Below, in pieces: positions 48,437 through 57,050 of a stretch of 64,000 bases of DNA. Position 1 is the stretch's first letter. Each line of letters starts with the position of its first letter. A program made the translations under genes and the position numbers. This DNA comes from BOG-908 sp963795825 (lineage in GTDB: Bacteria > Pseudomonadota > Alphaproteobacteria > Acetobacterales > Acetobacteraceae). The notes under the pieces are model-generated. The model had not been told where the DNA came from. It saw only the letters and a list, made by a program, of their open reading frames with translations, and made no database searches. The stretch lies in contig CAWCIW010000005.1 in the NCBI GenBank assembly GCA_963795825.1, positions 558,001 to 622,000 on the forward strand. Reading direction: 5' to 3'.

Positions 48437-50366
48437 ATGACTTACCAACAAGCCGTAAAGGATGTCGTCTTGGAAATCACCTTTGATCGGAAGACCGTTG
48501 GAATGTGTCTTCAGCAGCGGTTTGTTCTCCCAACCTACCAGCGAGAATACAGATGGGAAACAAAGCATCTGAGAGAGCTTCTCACCGACATACAGGAGGT
48601 ATTCCTCGACAACTATGATACACGTCACGGTCGTCAAGACGTTGGAACGTATCCAGCATATTTTTTGGGGAACTATAATAACAACCATCGCGGAGGCTGG
48701 AGCTAAGTCAATAATCTATGGACAGCAACGCTTGACTACGTTGCTCATGATAATGGCCAATTTTTTCGCATGAAGGCATTGTTGGCCATCTAAATATATC
48801 CAATCTTGATTTAATGTTGCGTCGTCAAATTTCGGTCAGGATCAATTTAACATAGAGTTTGATCCTGACCGTACGGCGCTCTTCTCCAAAATCATGAATG
48901 TAGAAGAGTGCAAAGATGTTGAGTCATTACAAATCTCAGTAGACCAAATACCGTCGTTAACTAAGTCGTCGCGCCGTATATTCGATCTATTTAAAACAAA
49001 TCGATGACTTTCTGCTTGACGATATCAGAAGTTCTTTGATCCCATACTTTGTCGACTATCTCACCGAACGTGTTCATCCGTTTGAAATTGGAGTTCCAAA
49101 GGAACAAGACGGACAATAAGGTGTTTAGTCACTAAGAATAACCGTGGCCTTAAGCTTGCCCCGATCGACCTTCTTAAAAAGGCCCTATTTCCTTTCAAAC
49201 ATTAGCCATGTCGAATTGAACAAGAGAGCAAACGAGAAATGGACCACCTGCGTACGGGAATCTGCGCAAACTTGGCTGCGGCGAAGACTCCGATTTTTTC
49301 AAGACATGGTTAAGGGCAAGGAGCCCGAATACGATAAGAGGAAAGAACCGTGGCGATCAACCCGCAGATTTTGAGCTTATAGGCGATGCATACCATCGCT
49401 GGGTAGTCGAGCGAGGCGAACTCCTGGGTCTCAATAATTCTGACGATTTCTATAGCTTGATTGACGATCGCCTGCCGTTTTTTGCCGGCCAATATCAAAA
49501 GGTGAAGAATGCAGAGGCAACATATCAGTCTGAATTTTCTAGCGTATATCATAATGGGTCGAGAGAGCTGACCCTTCAATATATGGCCATCCTGGCTTCC
49601 ATCGACCTAACTGATTCCAGTTTAGATATTGAGCGGAAGATCAAGCTAGTGAGCTACTACGTGGACTATTTCGCTACCATGCGACTTATAAACCGAAAAG
49701 ATAATAATTATGATAATATTAGAGACTACATGTTTTCGCTTTGCATAAAAATACGGCGTAAGCCTGTAGTAGCCCTTGTCGATCTTCTCGTGGAAGAAAT
49801 GCGCTTACTGGAAGATAACGTTTCCGGACTTTCCTACATAAGCTACGGTTCAATCAAGAACAAAAATCTTCTCCATCTTCTTGCGAGATTGGCGGACTTC
49901 CTCGAAGAAGGAGTAGAGCAGACAAATCGTGTCGGCTTTGCTAATTACGTGGATCGAATATAAAATCTTCGCACCTTCGACGTCGAACATAACCTACCGA
50001 ACAAAGCGGCAGAGGTCACCAAAGAACTCGGCTCCAATTTCGACTTTACATCACCCGAATTCGGTAGAGAGCGCGATCTCCTCGGGGGATTAATTCTCCT
50101 GCCAAGAGGCAGGAACAGATCGCTGAAAGACATGCTCTACAGCGAAAAGATTTCCAGGACAGGAGAGAATACCTTGCATAAACCCTGACACGATCATTTT
50201 ATGAAAACAACCCACAGGTCGCATCGTTTAAGGCAGATCACAAACTGATGATCTAGCCCCTATTGAAACATTTAATAAGGCTGCCATAGATCAGCGACTT
50301 CGACTGTATTTGCGTTTGGCAGGACTGATTTGGAATGAAGAAAACTTGAAAAAACTATCACAGTAA
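48437..50366 (+). pseudogene. decayed DUF262/DUF1524 (GmrSD-like) defence protein
   Basis: Remains of a protein with the DUF262 ParB-like nuclease/NTPase domain and the DUF1524 HNH-like domain, found in GmrSD type IV restriction enzymes and related phage defence proteins. In successive frames one can read FVLPTYQREYRWETKHLREL, YFLG then TIITTIAEAGAKSIIYGQQR with LTTLL (the domain signature), IFDLFKTNR, DDFLLDDIRSSLIPYFVDYL, RGLKLAPIDLL, a long intact piece at 49457-49963 (MIDDRLPFFAGQYQKV onward), TFDVEHNLPNKAAEV (DUF1524 site) and IWNEENLKKLSQ at the end. At least six frame shifts or stops lie within 1.9 kb, far more than elsewhere, so this is a true pseudogene. It is much lower in GC than its flanks, a sign of transfer. 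Confidence 0.8.
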
Positions 50367-50375
50367 CGGACCCAT

Positions 50376-50600
50376 CATGAACCAGCTTCAAAAATCGAAG
50401 CAAGTCGAGGTAGCCACCGCCGCCGCCCTCGCGGACCCGCACCGCCGAGAAGCCGTCAGCCGCTTGGTCGACAGGCTCGTCCGCCCAGGAACCGACGACC
50501 GCTAAACGCCCTCATAGAACGCATTGCCCCCGGAGCCTCCGCGTCAGGCCCAACGCAAGCCGACGTAGAAACAAATCTCGCCGCCCACAAAGCGGCAGCA
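50376..50600 (+). pseudogene. orphan antitoxin-like remnant
   Basis: Starts MNQLQKSKQVEVATAAALAD and, after a frame shift near 50503, continues NALIERIAPGASASG and TQADVETNLAAHKAA. The layout (helical start, then a short linker and a partner-binding helix) resembles type II antitoxins whose C-terminus has a pattern like LTDADVEAELAAYNAERR. No matching toxin gene is adjacent. Family assignment is tentative. Confidence 0.45.
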
Positions 50601-50619
50601 ACGCCATCCCCCCCCCACA

Positions 50620-50841
50620 GCACATCCGCCTCACCCGCGAGGGCAACCTACAGACAATCCACATCCCCCACGCCCTCGAACTCCCCGCACCAAGCTATCA
50701 TCACGCAGCAGTCTGAGCGGCCTGATAATCGAACCATAATCGCAAGCGCGGCTCGCCGCCCTGCTAGACAGCGGGAAGCCCTTGATGAAGACTTCCCCAA
50801 ATAGCAGGAGCCTGCCATCCTAGCCCGTGGATATCTTCTGA
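50620..50841 (+). pseudogene. vapB-like antitoxin remnant
   Basis: In several frames one reads LTREGNLQTIHIPHALELPA (AbrB-type swapped-hairpin domain), GLIIEP, LAALLDS, LDEDFP and VDIF, in the order seen in VapB antitoxins. Frame shifts and stops break it at least three times. It ends at TGA 50839-50841, five bases before the vapC-like ATG. Confidence 0.6.
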
Positions 50842-50845
50842 CACC

Positions 50846-51072
50846 ATGCGCTATCTGACCGGACACCGACATCCTCAGCGACATTGCTTCGTACCGCGCA
50901 GGCAAAGCTGCCTCCCGTGCCGAACGTCCTGGTAGCGCGAGGTCCGCACTGGAGTAACCTTAGCCTCAAAAGACGTCCGATCAGGCGCTACGACACACTG
51001 CGCGCCACTGTACCACGCATCGAGGAAATCCTCTCCGAACTCCCCACACCCTTAATCCCACACAAAGCCTAA
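50846..51072 (+). pseudogene. vapC-like toxin remnant
   Basis: Starts MRYL and, after a small shift, reads DILSDIASYRAGKAASRAER, which matches the PIN-domain start of VapC with its first acidic residue. The middle is lost by deletion, and the tail YDTLRATVPRIEEILSELPT appears in a third frame, the equivalent of the VapC segment before the second acidic cluster. Only about 75 codons remain of the usual 130, so the toxin cannot be active. Confidence 0.6.
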
Positions 51073-51135
51073 ACGACGCTGAAACAACCCGTAGGCGCGC
51101 CCCCTCCAATCGGCCCAACCGCCACACCTGAAACA

Positions 51136-51240
51136 TCAACGCTGACGCACATCTGCAAACCCAAGCGGCTCAACAGCCGCCCGAACATCCCCAGCCAACC
51201 CCGACAGATCATCCTCACGCCCCGGCTCCGAGTTCACCTC
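51136..51240 (-). pseudogene. 3' end duplicate of the gene at 51261
   Basis: Reads WEVNSEPGREDDLSGLAGDV and RAAVEPLGFADVRQR, ending at TGA 51136-51138. This parallels the C-terminus of the neighbouring protein (VETEPGRNDDLAGLVRDVGV, then LAPFGFAQATGT). It is a diverged, truncated copy of the gene end, without a start of its own. Confidence 0.6.
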
Positions 51241-51260
51241 CCAGCATCGCCGCCCCAGAC

Positions 51261-51734
51261 TCAAGTCCCCGTCGCCTGCGCAAACCCAAACGGCGCAAGA
51301 ACCACCCCAACATCCCGCACCAACCCAGCAAGATCATCATTCCGCCCAGGCTCCGTCTCAACCGCCAACTCCGCCCTCCCAGGTCTCGTAACAAACGACA
51401 AAAACGCCCTCTCGCTACTATAAGACACATTGATACGGTCGGGGTCGGCCGCCCGCACCCCCACAGCCTCGTCCTGGTCACGAACAAACCCATGCGACGC
51501 GGCAAACCGGTCCATCACAACAACGATCCGCGCAGCATCCCCAACTTTCGTCTTAGCCGTAAAAGTCGCGACCGTATGGCCAACCTGCGCGCTGACTGCC
51601 CAACCCGGAAGCAACCCCGAAGCCGCCTCAGGACTCAGCCCAGGAAGCACGTCCACCACGAAAAACACCACGGCACCAACAACCACCGTGCCCACCACAA
51701 CGGCAACAAACGCACGCCACCCACGTATGATCAT
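51261..51734 (-). CDS. membrane-anchored hypothetical protein
   Basis: A 157-residue protein with an N-terminal membrane anchor or uncleaved signal (GWRAFVAVVVGTVVVGAVVFFVV, 5-27) and an outer domain of about 125 residues (VGHTVATFTAKTKVGDAARI, FAASHGFVRDQDEAV, ERAFLSFVTRPGRAELAVE). I do not know the family. ATG at 51734 lies directly after the TAG stop of the upstream gene, so both are in one operon. A truncated copy of its 3' end lies just downstream. Confidence 0.7.
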   Translation of the reverse strand: MIIRGWRAFVAVVVGTVVVGAVVFFVVDVLPGLSPEAASGLLPGWAVSAQVGHTVATFTAKTKVGDAARIVVVMDRFAASHGFVRDQDEAVGVRAADPDRINVSYSSERAFLSFVTRPGRAELAVETEPGRNDDLAGLVRDVGVVLAPFGFAQATGT

Positions 51735-52409
51735 CTAACCAGCAGCCTGATAAGCCGATTGCGTCCCGTTAGGGCGCGCCAAAGCTGACCCCAAAAAACC
51801 GCCTTGGTGCCGCATGTCGCCATAAACATGCTGATCCATTGTCCGGAAGCCATCCGTCCCGATCGTCCCATTCACATAAGCCCGTGCAGGATCGGTATTA
51901 TCGCCTTCCCCGTAGGTGCTCACAAATAGGTTCCGCCCAACTCGCGCAATCTGCCGCACAACAAACCCGTCGCGCATCTGATGATCCGGCTGCGTCTCGT
52001 TGATCACCGACCGGCTGTCGTCATCCCAATGCGTGTTGATATGCCCAAGCGGAATAACGGTAAACGCATACACAAAGGCCGGCACGCGCGCAGCACCAAG
52101 CGGCTGCGCAAACTTCACCCCCGGCGCCGGATGCGTACGCAAATACCGCTCCGCCTCCCCAACAGCCGCCGTCGCCGCATCCTCGTCCCGAAAGCTACCC
52201 ACCAACACCGAATAAGCATACCGATGGAAAAACCCCGCCTTCCCCACCGCCGCATACCCAAGGATCAACGGCCGGACATCGCCAGAAACCCGAAGCGGCA
52301 CAGACGTCAAAACCACCCCGACATCATTGAACGCATCGACAAGAACCAACCCGTTACGCGAAATCTCGCTCGTCAACGGCGGCGTCCCAACCCGTCCAAC
52401 CATCGTCAA
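51735..52409 (-). CDS. hypothetical protein, first gene of a two-gene operon
   Basis: Soluble protein of 224 residues without a signal peptide or membrane helix. Visible stretches are PPLTSEISRNGLVLVDAFND, VVLTSVPLRVSGDVRPLILG, FHRYAYSVLVGSFRDED, and a C-terminal NLFVSTYGEGDNTDPARAYV and GTIGTDGFRTMDQHVYGDMR. I recognise no family. The start is ATG at 52409 (MTMVGRVG) or the second ATG two codons on. Its stop touches the start of the membrane-anchored gene. Confidence 0.65.
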   Translation of the reverse strand: MTMVGRVGTPPLTSEISRNGLVLVDAFNDVGVVLTSVPLRVSGDVRPLILGYAAVGKAGFFHRYAYSVLVGSFRDEDAATAAVGEAERYLRTHPAPGVKFAQPLGAARVPAFVYAFTVIPLGHINTHWDDDSRSVINETQPDHQMRDGFVVRQIARVGRNLFVSTYGEGDNTDPARAYVNGTIGTDGFRTMDQHVYGDMRHQGGFLGSALARPNGTQSAYQAAG

Positions 52410-52483
52410 ATCCTAACTTACTCGGCAAAGCCCCGAAACATCCGGGGTGTCCAAAGAACTCAGCCGTAATCCACAGGCTCAAC

Positions 52484-53128
52484 TCACCCCAAAGATCCCT
52501 CACCCGCGCCCACCATCCCAGGCACCTGCCGCAACGCCCCAAACCCCACCTCGCACAACCGCAAATGCTCCCCCTCCAACCGCCCAACAGCCCCCGCCGC
52601 CGCAACACTCTCCAAAACAAGCGTAGCCATCTCCACACACCCCCGCGCATGCGCCAGCATCCCCTTCAAATGCCGCACCGCCTCATCCTTCTCCTCGATC
52701 TGCCGCAACAACGGATCCCAGGAAGAAAAATGATCCATCAGCCGACGCGCATCATCCGCATGCCCAGCCAGATACTTGAACGTGAATTTCTTCTCGCTGA
52801 AATCGATCAGCCCATGAACCTCGCTCAAATCCTCGTCCGCAATCCGTTTGAAACCCATGTTCCAATCCGAATACTGCCGCGTATCGATCTCGCGCCGCAC
52901 GAACGATTTCACGTTCCCATGCCGCGGATCGCGCGCGATCTTCTCGTACAACGGATCCACAACAGCCGCCTCGCCCTCCAGCGTTTGCAGAAACGTCTCG
53001 TTGCCGTAAACCAGCATCCCCGTCACGCCATCGCGCCGGTTATTGGCAAGGCAAGTCTGCAAAAGCCCCACCAGCGCCGCGGTATCCATCGGATGGGCAG
53101 CCGAGCTGATATAGGTAAGCTGGATCAT
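52484..53128 (-). CDS. BLUF-domain blue-light photoreceptor
   Basis: Flavin-binding BLUF protein of 214 residues. The first 95 residues are the sensor, with the tyrosine in LTYISSA, the asparagine in CLANNRRDGVTGMLVYGN and the glutamine in FLQTLEGE that make up the flavin hydrogen-bond switch. The remainder (ADEDLSEVHGLIDFSEKKF, then a helix-rich tail DPLLRQIEEKDEAVRHLKGM) is a short output or dimer part without an enzyme domain. So light signals must pass to a partner protein. Start ATG at 53128, with AGGAGAAGG-like purines upstream in the minus-strand leader. Confidence 0.92.
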   Translation of the reverse strand: MIQLTYISSAAHPMDTAALVGLLQTCLANNRRDGVTGMLVYGNETFLQTLEGEAAVVDPLYEKIARDPRHGNVKSFVRREIDTRQYSDWNMGFKRIADEDLSEVHGLIDFSEKKFTFKYLAGHADDARRLMDHFSSWDPLLRQIEEKDEAVRHLKGMLAHARGCVEMATLVLESVAAAGAVGRLEGEHLRLCEVGFGALRQVPGMVGAGEGSLG

Positions 53129-53300
53129 CAGGCCTTCTCCGGATATGCACACCACCCAAATGGGTGCCGCCGCGAAACCTGCATCGGCCGTTTCATGACC
53201 GAAGCATGAAGACCAGCCGACACCTGGCGCGCGCAAGCCAGCCAAACACGCCGCCCGCTTGCCCGTCAAACCAGCTGCATACCCCCGCGTCCGGCCCGCC

Positions 53301-54034
53301 TCAGCGCAGCGTCACCGCCCCCGAAATCGGCGTATTCGAGCCTTTGATCAGATCGACCACCGTCCGGCCGGCCGCCGGCATGATCTGGAACAGCGTCGTG
53401 GTCGCGCCCTTGTAGCGCGCATACGCCTCATAGGCCGGAAATTCACAAATCCGCAGCTCCCAACGCAACGAAACCACGCCCCCCGCCGCCGCCTTCAAAA
53501 AGAACCGCCCCTTGTAGCGTATGGGCGCCGAAGGAATCACCAGCGGATCGCCCGCCGCGGCATCCAGGAACAATGTCACCGCCGTCGCATCGTTGTCGGA
53601 TACGGAAACAACGGCGGCCTGCCCCCCAGTATGCGCGCCTGGTTGCTCAGCGTCCCGCCGCTCTCCTTGCGGAAATGCGCGTCGGTCATGTTGGCGTACC
53701 CGTGCTTCTGGATCCACCCCGTCTTCAGGTTGATTTCCGTCGTCCCGGTGGTGGTTCCCGTTATTTCGGGCGCCACCGTCCAGTTCGTCCCATCGAGCGA
53801 AGCCCGCGCCATCGACTGCATGCGAACGGACGCCTTTGGATCGCCGCTGAACCCGCGCTGGTCGCCCAGATACCCGGTGCCAAACGGCTTGCGCCAACAA
53901 AACGGAGAGCCTCGCGCCTCCCAGGGCAATGGCACCGCCGTCTCCCCACGCCGCGACCCGGCCGGCACCGTCACGGTATACCCCGGCACAGTGCGCGGAA
54001 TGAAAGCGTTGACCCAGATTTCCAGCTCAGCCAA
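53301..54034 (-). CDS. DUF3238-like hypothetical protein, one frame shift
   Basis: Protein of about 245 residues with a beta-rich pattern: ELEIWVNAFIPRTVPGYTVT, GYLGDQRGFSGDPKASVRMQ, TGTTEINLKTGWIQKHGYAN, then after a frame shift at about 53625 VVSVSDNDATAVTLFLDAAA and FFLKAAAGGVVSLRWELRIC. The FIP and GDQRGFS motifs resemble DUF3238, a family of unknown role. The shift lies in a run of six Gs (seen from this strand) that would be in frame with seven, a typical homopolymer error. The start is likely TTG at 54032-54034. Confidence 0.6.
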
Positions 54035-54258
54035 CGCACACCTCACAAAACACTGTCGCCGCACCCCAAACGCGAACCTTACGCCTCCGGTTCAACCCAC
54101 ACCGCAGAAGCCATAGCCGTCGAAAACCCATTGCCTCAAAGCCTGAATGTTCACTATATGTTCCGCCCTGTCCAATCACCCAAGGCCCAGCCCTGAACGC
54201 CCAGCCCCGCCCCTACCCCGACGAGCCGCCCACAGACCGCACCCTGCGACACCTCCGC

Positions 54259-54777
54259 ATGTGCCACGAGCTCGCCGATCTGGGCATGGACATGGCCCGA
54301 AACGCCTGCCGCGCCGGCGCCCACGAATGGACCGCGCCCGCAACAGCGACCGAACCCACCCGATCCGAACACCAACCCCAGCGCCAGAAAACCCCGCCCG
54401 ATCCGGCCCCACGCGCCGAATCCGCCAGCCCCAGCCTGGCCTTCGCCCGCATCACCCGCGCCATCCACCAGATCATCGCACTCGAAGTCCGCATCGCCGC
54501 AGACCTCGCCGCCAAACGCGAGCGCGAAGAAACCCGCGCGGCCACCGCCCGCCACCGCGCCGCCCAAGCCGCCCGCGAGGCCCAGGCCAACACCGCCGCC
54601 CCGCCGCAGCGCGCCACCCCGCCATCCGCCGCGCCACAGCCCGCCAGAACCGCCCGCGCCTACGACGAAATCCCCTCCCTCCTCGCCAATCTAAGCCGGG
54701 AAATGGGCGTCGACCTGGAAAACCCCTCCCACGCCAACCGCCTCCCCACCTTCCTCCGCACCACGGACCCGCCCTGA
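54259..54777 (+). CDS. hypothetical protein, Ala/Arg/Pro-rich
   Basis: A 172-residue soluble protein with a helical segment RMCHELADLGMDMARNACR just before or at the start, a proline-rich link, a second helical part (AFARITRAIHQIIALEVRIA) with a charged coil ERETRAATARHRAAQAARE, and a short C-terminal helix. The frame stays open further upstream to about 54194, so a CTG or TTG start is possible. No family is recognised. Base composition is typical of the host. Confidence 0.5.
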   Translation: MCHELADLGMDMARNACRAGAHEWTAPATATEPTRSEHQPQRQKTPPDPAPRAESASPSLAFARITRAIHQIIALEVRIAADLAAKREREETRAATARHRAAQAAREAQANTAAPPQRATPPSAAPQPARTARAYDEIPSLLANLSREMGVDLENPSHANRLPTFLRTTDPP

Positions 54778-55001
54778 CGCAGCCGGGCATCCCCCCCGTC
54801 ACGCAAACCGCCACACCAGGCGCGCAAAACCGCCGAAGATACCGCACCCACCCCCCGCTGAACGATCGCGCGCGCGAGCACGCATCCGCGCGCGCACGTT
54901 CTCCGTGCATAACCGAAACGTGATGATCCGGGCCCGAAACGCCTATGTCGAAGCGAAACGTGAATCGTCTAGACGCGGTGCGAACAACCAAGGTTTGGAA
55001 C

Positions 55002-55434
55002 ATGCCCAGGATTGCCTGTCTGCTCGCCGCCACCCTCGCCACCACCTGCCTGGCCACCGCCAGCCACGCGGCCACCCCCTACATCTACGCCGTCAACGTC
55101 ACCACCAACACCGGCGATACGTTCCCCGATTGTTTCATCTTCGACAGACGCAATTTGACCATCCAGGGCTTGCCCGGTCGTGTACTGCCCTTCACCCTCG
55201 CGCCGACAACGCCGAAAACCACCTACGTGGCCGTATCGGTCCCAGATGAGTCCCACCCCCTACGCCTTGGCATTCTCCGGCACCAAAACCGGTAACGCAA
55301 CAACGGGCACCTTAAGCGCTGTCGGCGCCGACGACGCACACGTCGGCTACAAAATCACCGGCACCGCAATTGCCGCCTGTCCGCCAGTAACCGACGTGGC
55401 GCGCGCCGCCGCGAAGTGGACGCATAAGAACTAG
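55002..55434 (+). CDS. secreted hypothetical protein, one frame shift
   Basis: Exported protein of about 143 residues: signal peptide MPRIACLLAATLATTCLATA with cleavage near SHA-AT, then TPYIYAVNVTTNTGDTFPDC, FIFDRRNLTIQGLPGRVLPF, and after a frame shift at about 55252 YALAFSGTKTGNATTGTLSA and DAHVGYKITGTAIAACPPVT. Two cysteines in the mature part could form a disulfide. ATG at 55002 is favoured over the upstream one at 54945 because it starts the signal peptide. Family unknown. Confidence 0.6.
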
Positions 55435-55581
55435 CACCACGGGCGCCTGCCCAGGCGGGCGCCCACCTACCCTCTCACCAACCGCCAACCAACTGCCGAA
55501 ACCGTGAACACCCCGCCCACTTCGCAACCCCGCCCGCCAGCCCGACGTTGCCCAAACCGAAGAACCTGGCCGGGGAACGCC

Positions 55582-56268
55582 ATGCCGATGCTGATCGAAA
55601 CCTGCGACGCGGACCACCCGCTCGCCCACGACCTCCGCCACTTCATCGGCGCCCCCGCCTTCCCCTGCGTCGGCGCCAAAGCCGCCCTCTCGCGGGACCA
55701 GATCGCCATCGTCGTCGCGCGCAACATCACCTCCGCCTGGGACGATCTGCGCATCTACCCCCTGCTGCTGGATTTCGTGGACGCCTATAAAGCCGAGCCT
55801 ACCCTCTTCCGCAGCTTCGCCGTCGTCTTCGAATCCCCCCGCACCCTCACCGAACCCCAGTTCGAGCACCACCTCTGGGAGCGCGCCCAGTCCCTGACCG
55901 ACAAGGACGCCTGGTCCGGCAAGCCCTACGACACCCGCGTCAGCGACAACCCCCACGACACCCACTTCTCCCTGAGCTTCGGCGGGGAGGCCTTTTTCAT
56001 CGTCGGCCTGCACCCGAACGCCAGCCGCCCCGCCCGCCGCTTTCACACCCCCACCCTCATCTTCAACCTGCATGACCAATTCGAGCGTCTCCGCGCCGAA
56101 GGCAGCTACGACAAGCTTCGCGCCTCGATCCTCTCGCGTGACGAGAAACTCGCCGGCTCGCAAAACCCCATGCTCGCCCGCTTCGGCGAAGTCTCCGAAG
56201 CCCGCCAGTATAGCGGCCGCGCCGTCGATGAAGCTTGGGCCTGTCCGTTTCATCCTGCAGCAAGGTAA
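55582..56268 (+). CDS. YqcI/YcgG family protein
   Basis: A 228-residue soluble protein of the YqcI/YcgG family. The landmarks are FPCVGAKAALSRDQIAIVVA near residue 27, LLLDFVDAYKAEPTLFRSFA, EPQFEHHLWERAQSLTD, and NPHDTHFSLSFGGEAFFIVG and GLHPNASRPARRF, the most conserved part. Some relatives are heme-oxygenase-like or guanitoxin-type N-hydroxylases, but most have unknown roles. Start ATG 55582. Repeat copy 20 follows its stop at once, and the DUF1989 gene comes next; YcgG and DUF1989 (urea carboxylase-associated) genes occur together elsewhere, as far as I recall. Confidence 0.85.
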   Translation: MPMLIETCDADHPLAHDLRHFIGAPAFPCVGAKAALSRDQIAIVVARNITSAWDDLRIYPLLLDFVDAYKAEPTLFRSFAVVFESPRTLTEPQFEHHLWERAQSLTDKDAWSGKPYDTRVSDNPHDTHFSLSFGGEAFFIVGLHPNASRPARRFHTPTLIFNLHDQFERLRAEGSYDKLRASILSRDEKLAGSQNPMLARFGEVSEARQYSGRAVDEAWACPFHPAAR

Positions 56269-56422
56269 GCAAGCAGTCCTTTTTTGAAAAAAAGGACCAA
56301 AAAACTTTTACTCCCACCGCATCTGACACGCCCCACATCTTCAACCAGATCCGAAGCTTACCCACCGCGTCAGGAGCAAAAGTTTTTTGCTTCTTTTTTT
56401 CAAAAAAGAAGGCCTTGCTTCC
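56265..56422. repeat. composite hairpin repeat, copy 20 (complete)
   Basis: Both units TTTTTTGAAAAAAA type. The left edge overlaps the stop codon of the YqcI gene, the right edge runs into the TTG start of the next gene. Confidence 0.9.
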
Positions 56423-56998
56423 TTGCAAATCCCCCCCCGCTCCGGCACCGCCTTCCGCCTCGCAAAAGGCCAAACCCTAACAATCACCGACCCCCAGGGC
56501 GAACAGGTAGCCGATCTCCTGGCTTTCAACGCCCACGACACCGATGAAGTCATCTCCTCCGGCCGCACGCTGGACTACGCCAGCCGCCTCTACCTCACCG
56601 CCCCGGACCCGCTCTACTCGAACCGCAGCCGCATCATGCTGCGCATCACCGAAGATACCGTCGGCCGCCACGATTTCCTGCTCACCCCCTGCTCGGCCGA
56701 CACCTTCCGCATCATCTACAACGACGCCCACCCTCACCGCGGCTGCTTCGGCAACCTCGCCGAAGCACTGGCCCCCTACGGCATCGCCGCGGACCGCATC
56801 CCCGTCGCCTTCAACGTGTTCATGAACGTCACCATCAACGCCCAGTCCGGCGAGCTCCGCGTCGAGCCCCCGCTCAGCCGCCCAGGCGACCACATCGTCC
56901 TGCGCGCCGAGATGGACCTCATCATCGGCCTGACCGCCTGCTCCGCCCTGCAATCCAACAACTACGCCTTTAAACCCATCGATTACGAAATCGCCTGA
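56423..56998 (+). CDS. DUF1989 (urea carboxylase-associated) family protein
   Basis: A 191-residue protein of the DUF1989 / urea carboxylase-associated family, which in some species acts in guanidine or urea breakdown. Landmarks are QIPPRSGTAFRLAKGQTLTI, DPQGEQVADLLAFNAHDT, LLTPCSADTF, HRGCFGNLAEALAPYG and a C-terminal DLIIGLTACSALQSNNYAF, with the conserved cysteines in CSAD, RGC and ACS that likely bind a metal. No ATG fits; the likely start is TTG at 56423-56425, 10-12 bases after the AAGAAGG end of repeat copy 20. Confidence 0.85.
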   Translation: MQIPPRSGTAFRLAKGQTLTITDPQGEQVADLLAFNAHDTDEVISSGRTLDYASRLYLTAPDPLYSNRSRIMLRITEDTVGRHDFLLTPCSADTFRIIYNDAHPHRGCFGNLAEALAPYGIAADRIPVAFNVFMNVTINAQSGELRVEPPLSRPGDHIVLRAEMDLIIGLTACSALQSNNYAFKPIDYEIA

Positions 56999-57050
56999 TG
57001 TCCCCCACCTTCGCTTTGCCCAGCACCACCCCACCCCCTACACTGCCGCG

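Noticed and set aside
48437..50366. An active GmrSD-type restriction system
   Set aside because: Too many frame breaks and internal stops in 1.9 kb compared with about one per gene elsewhere.
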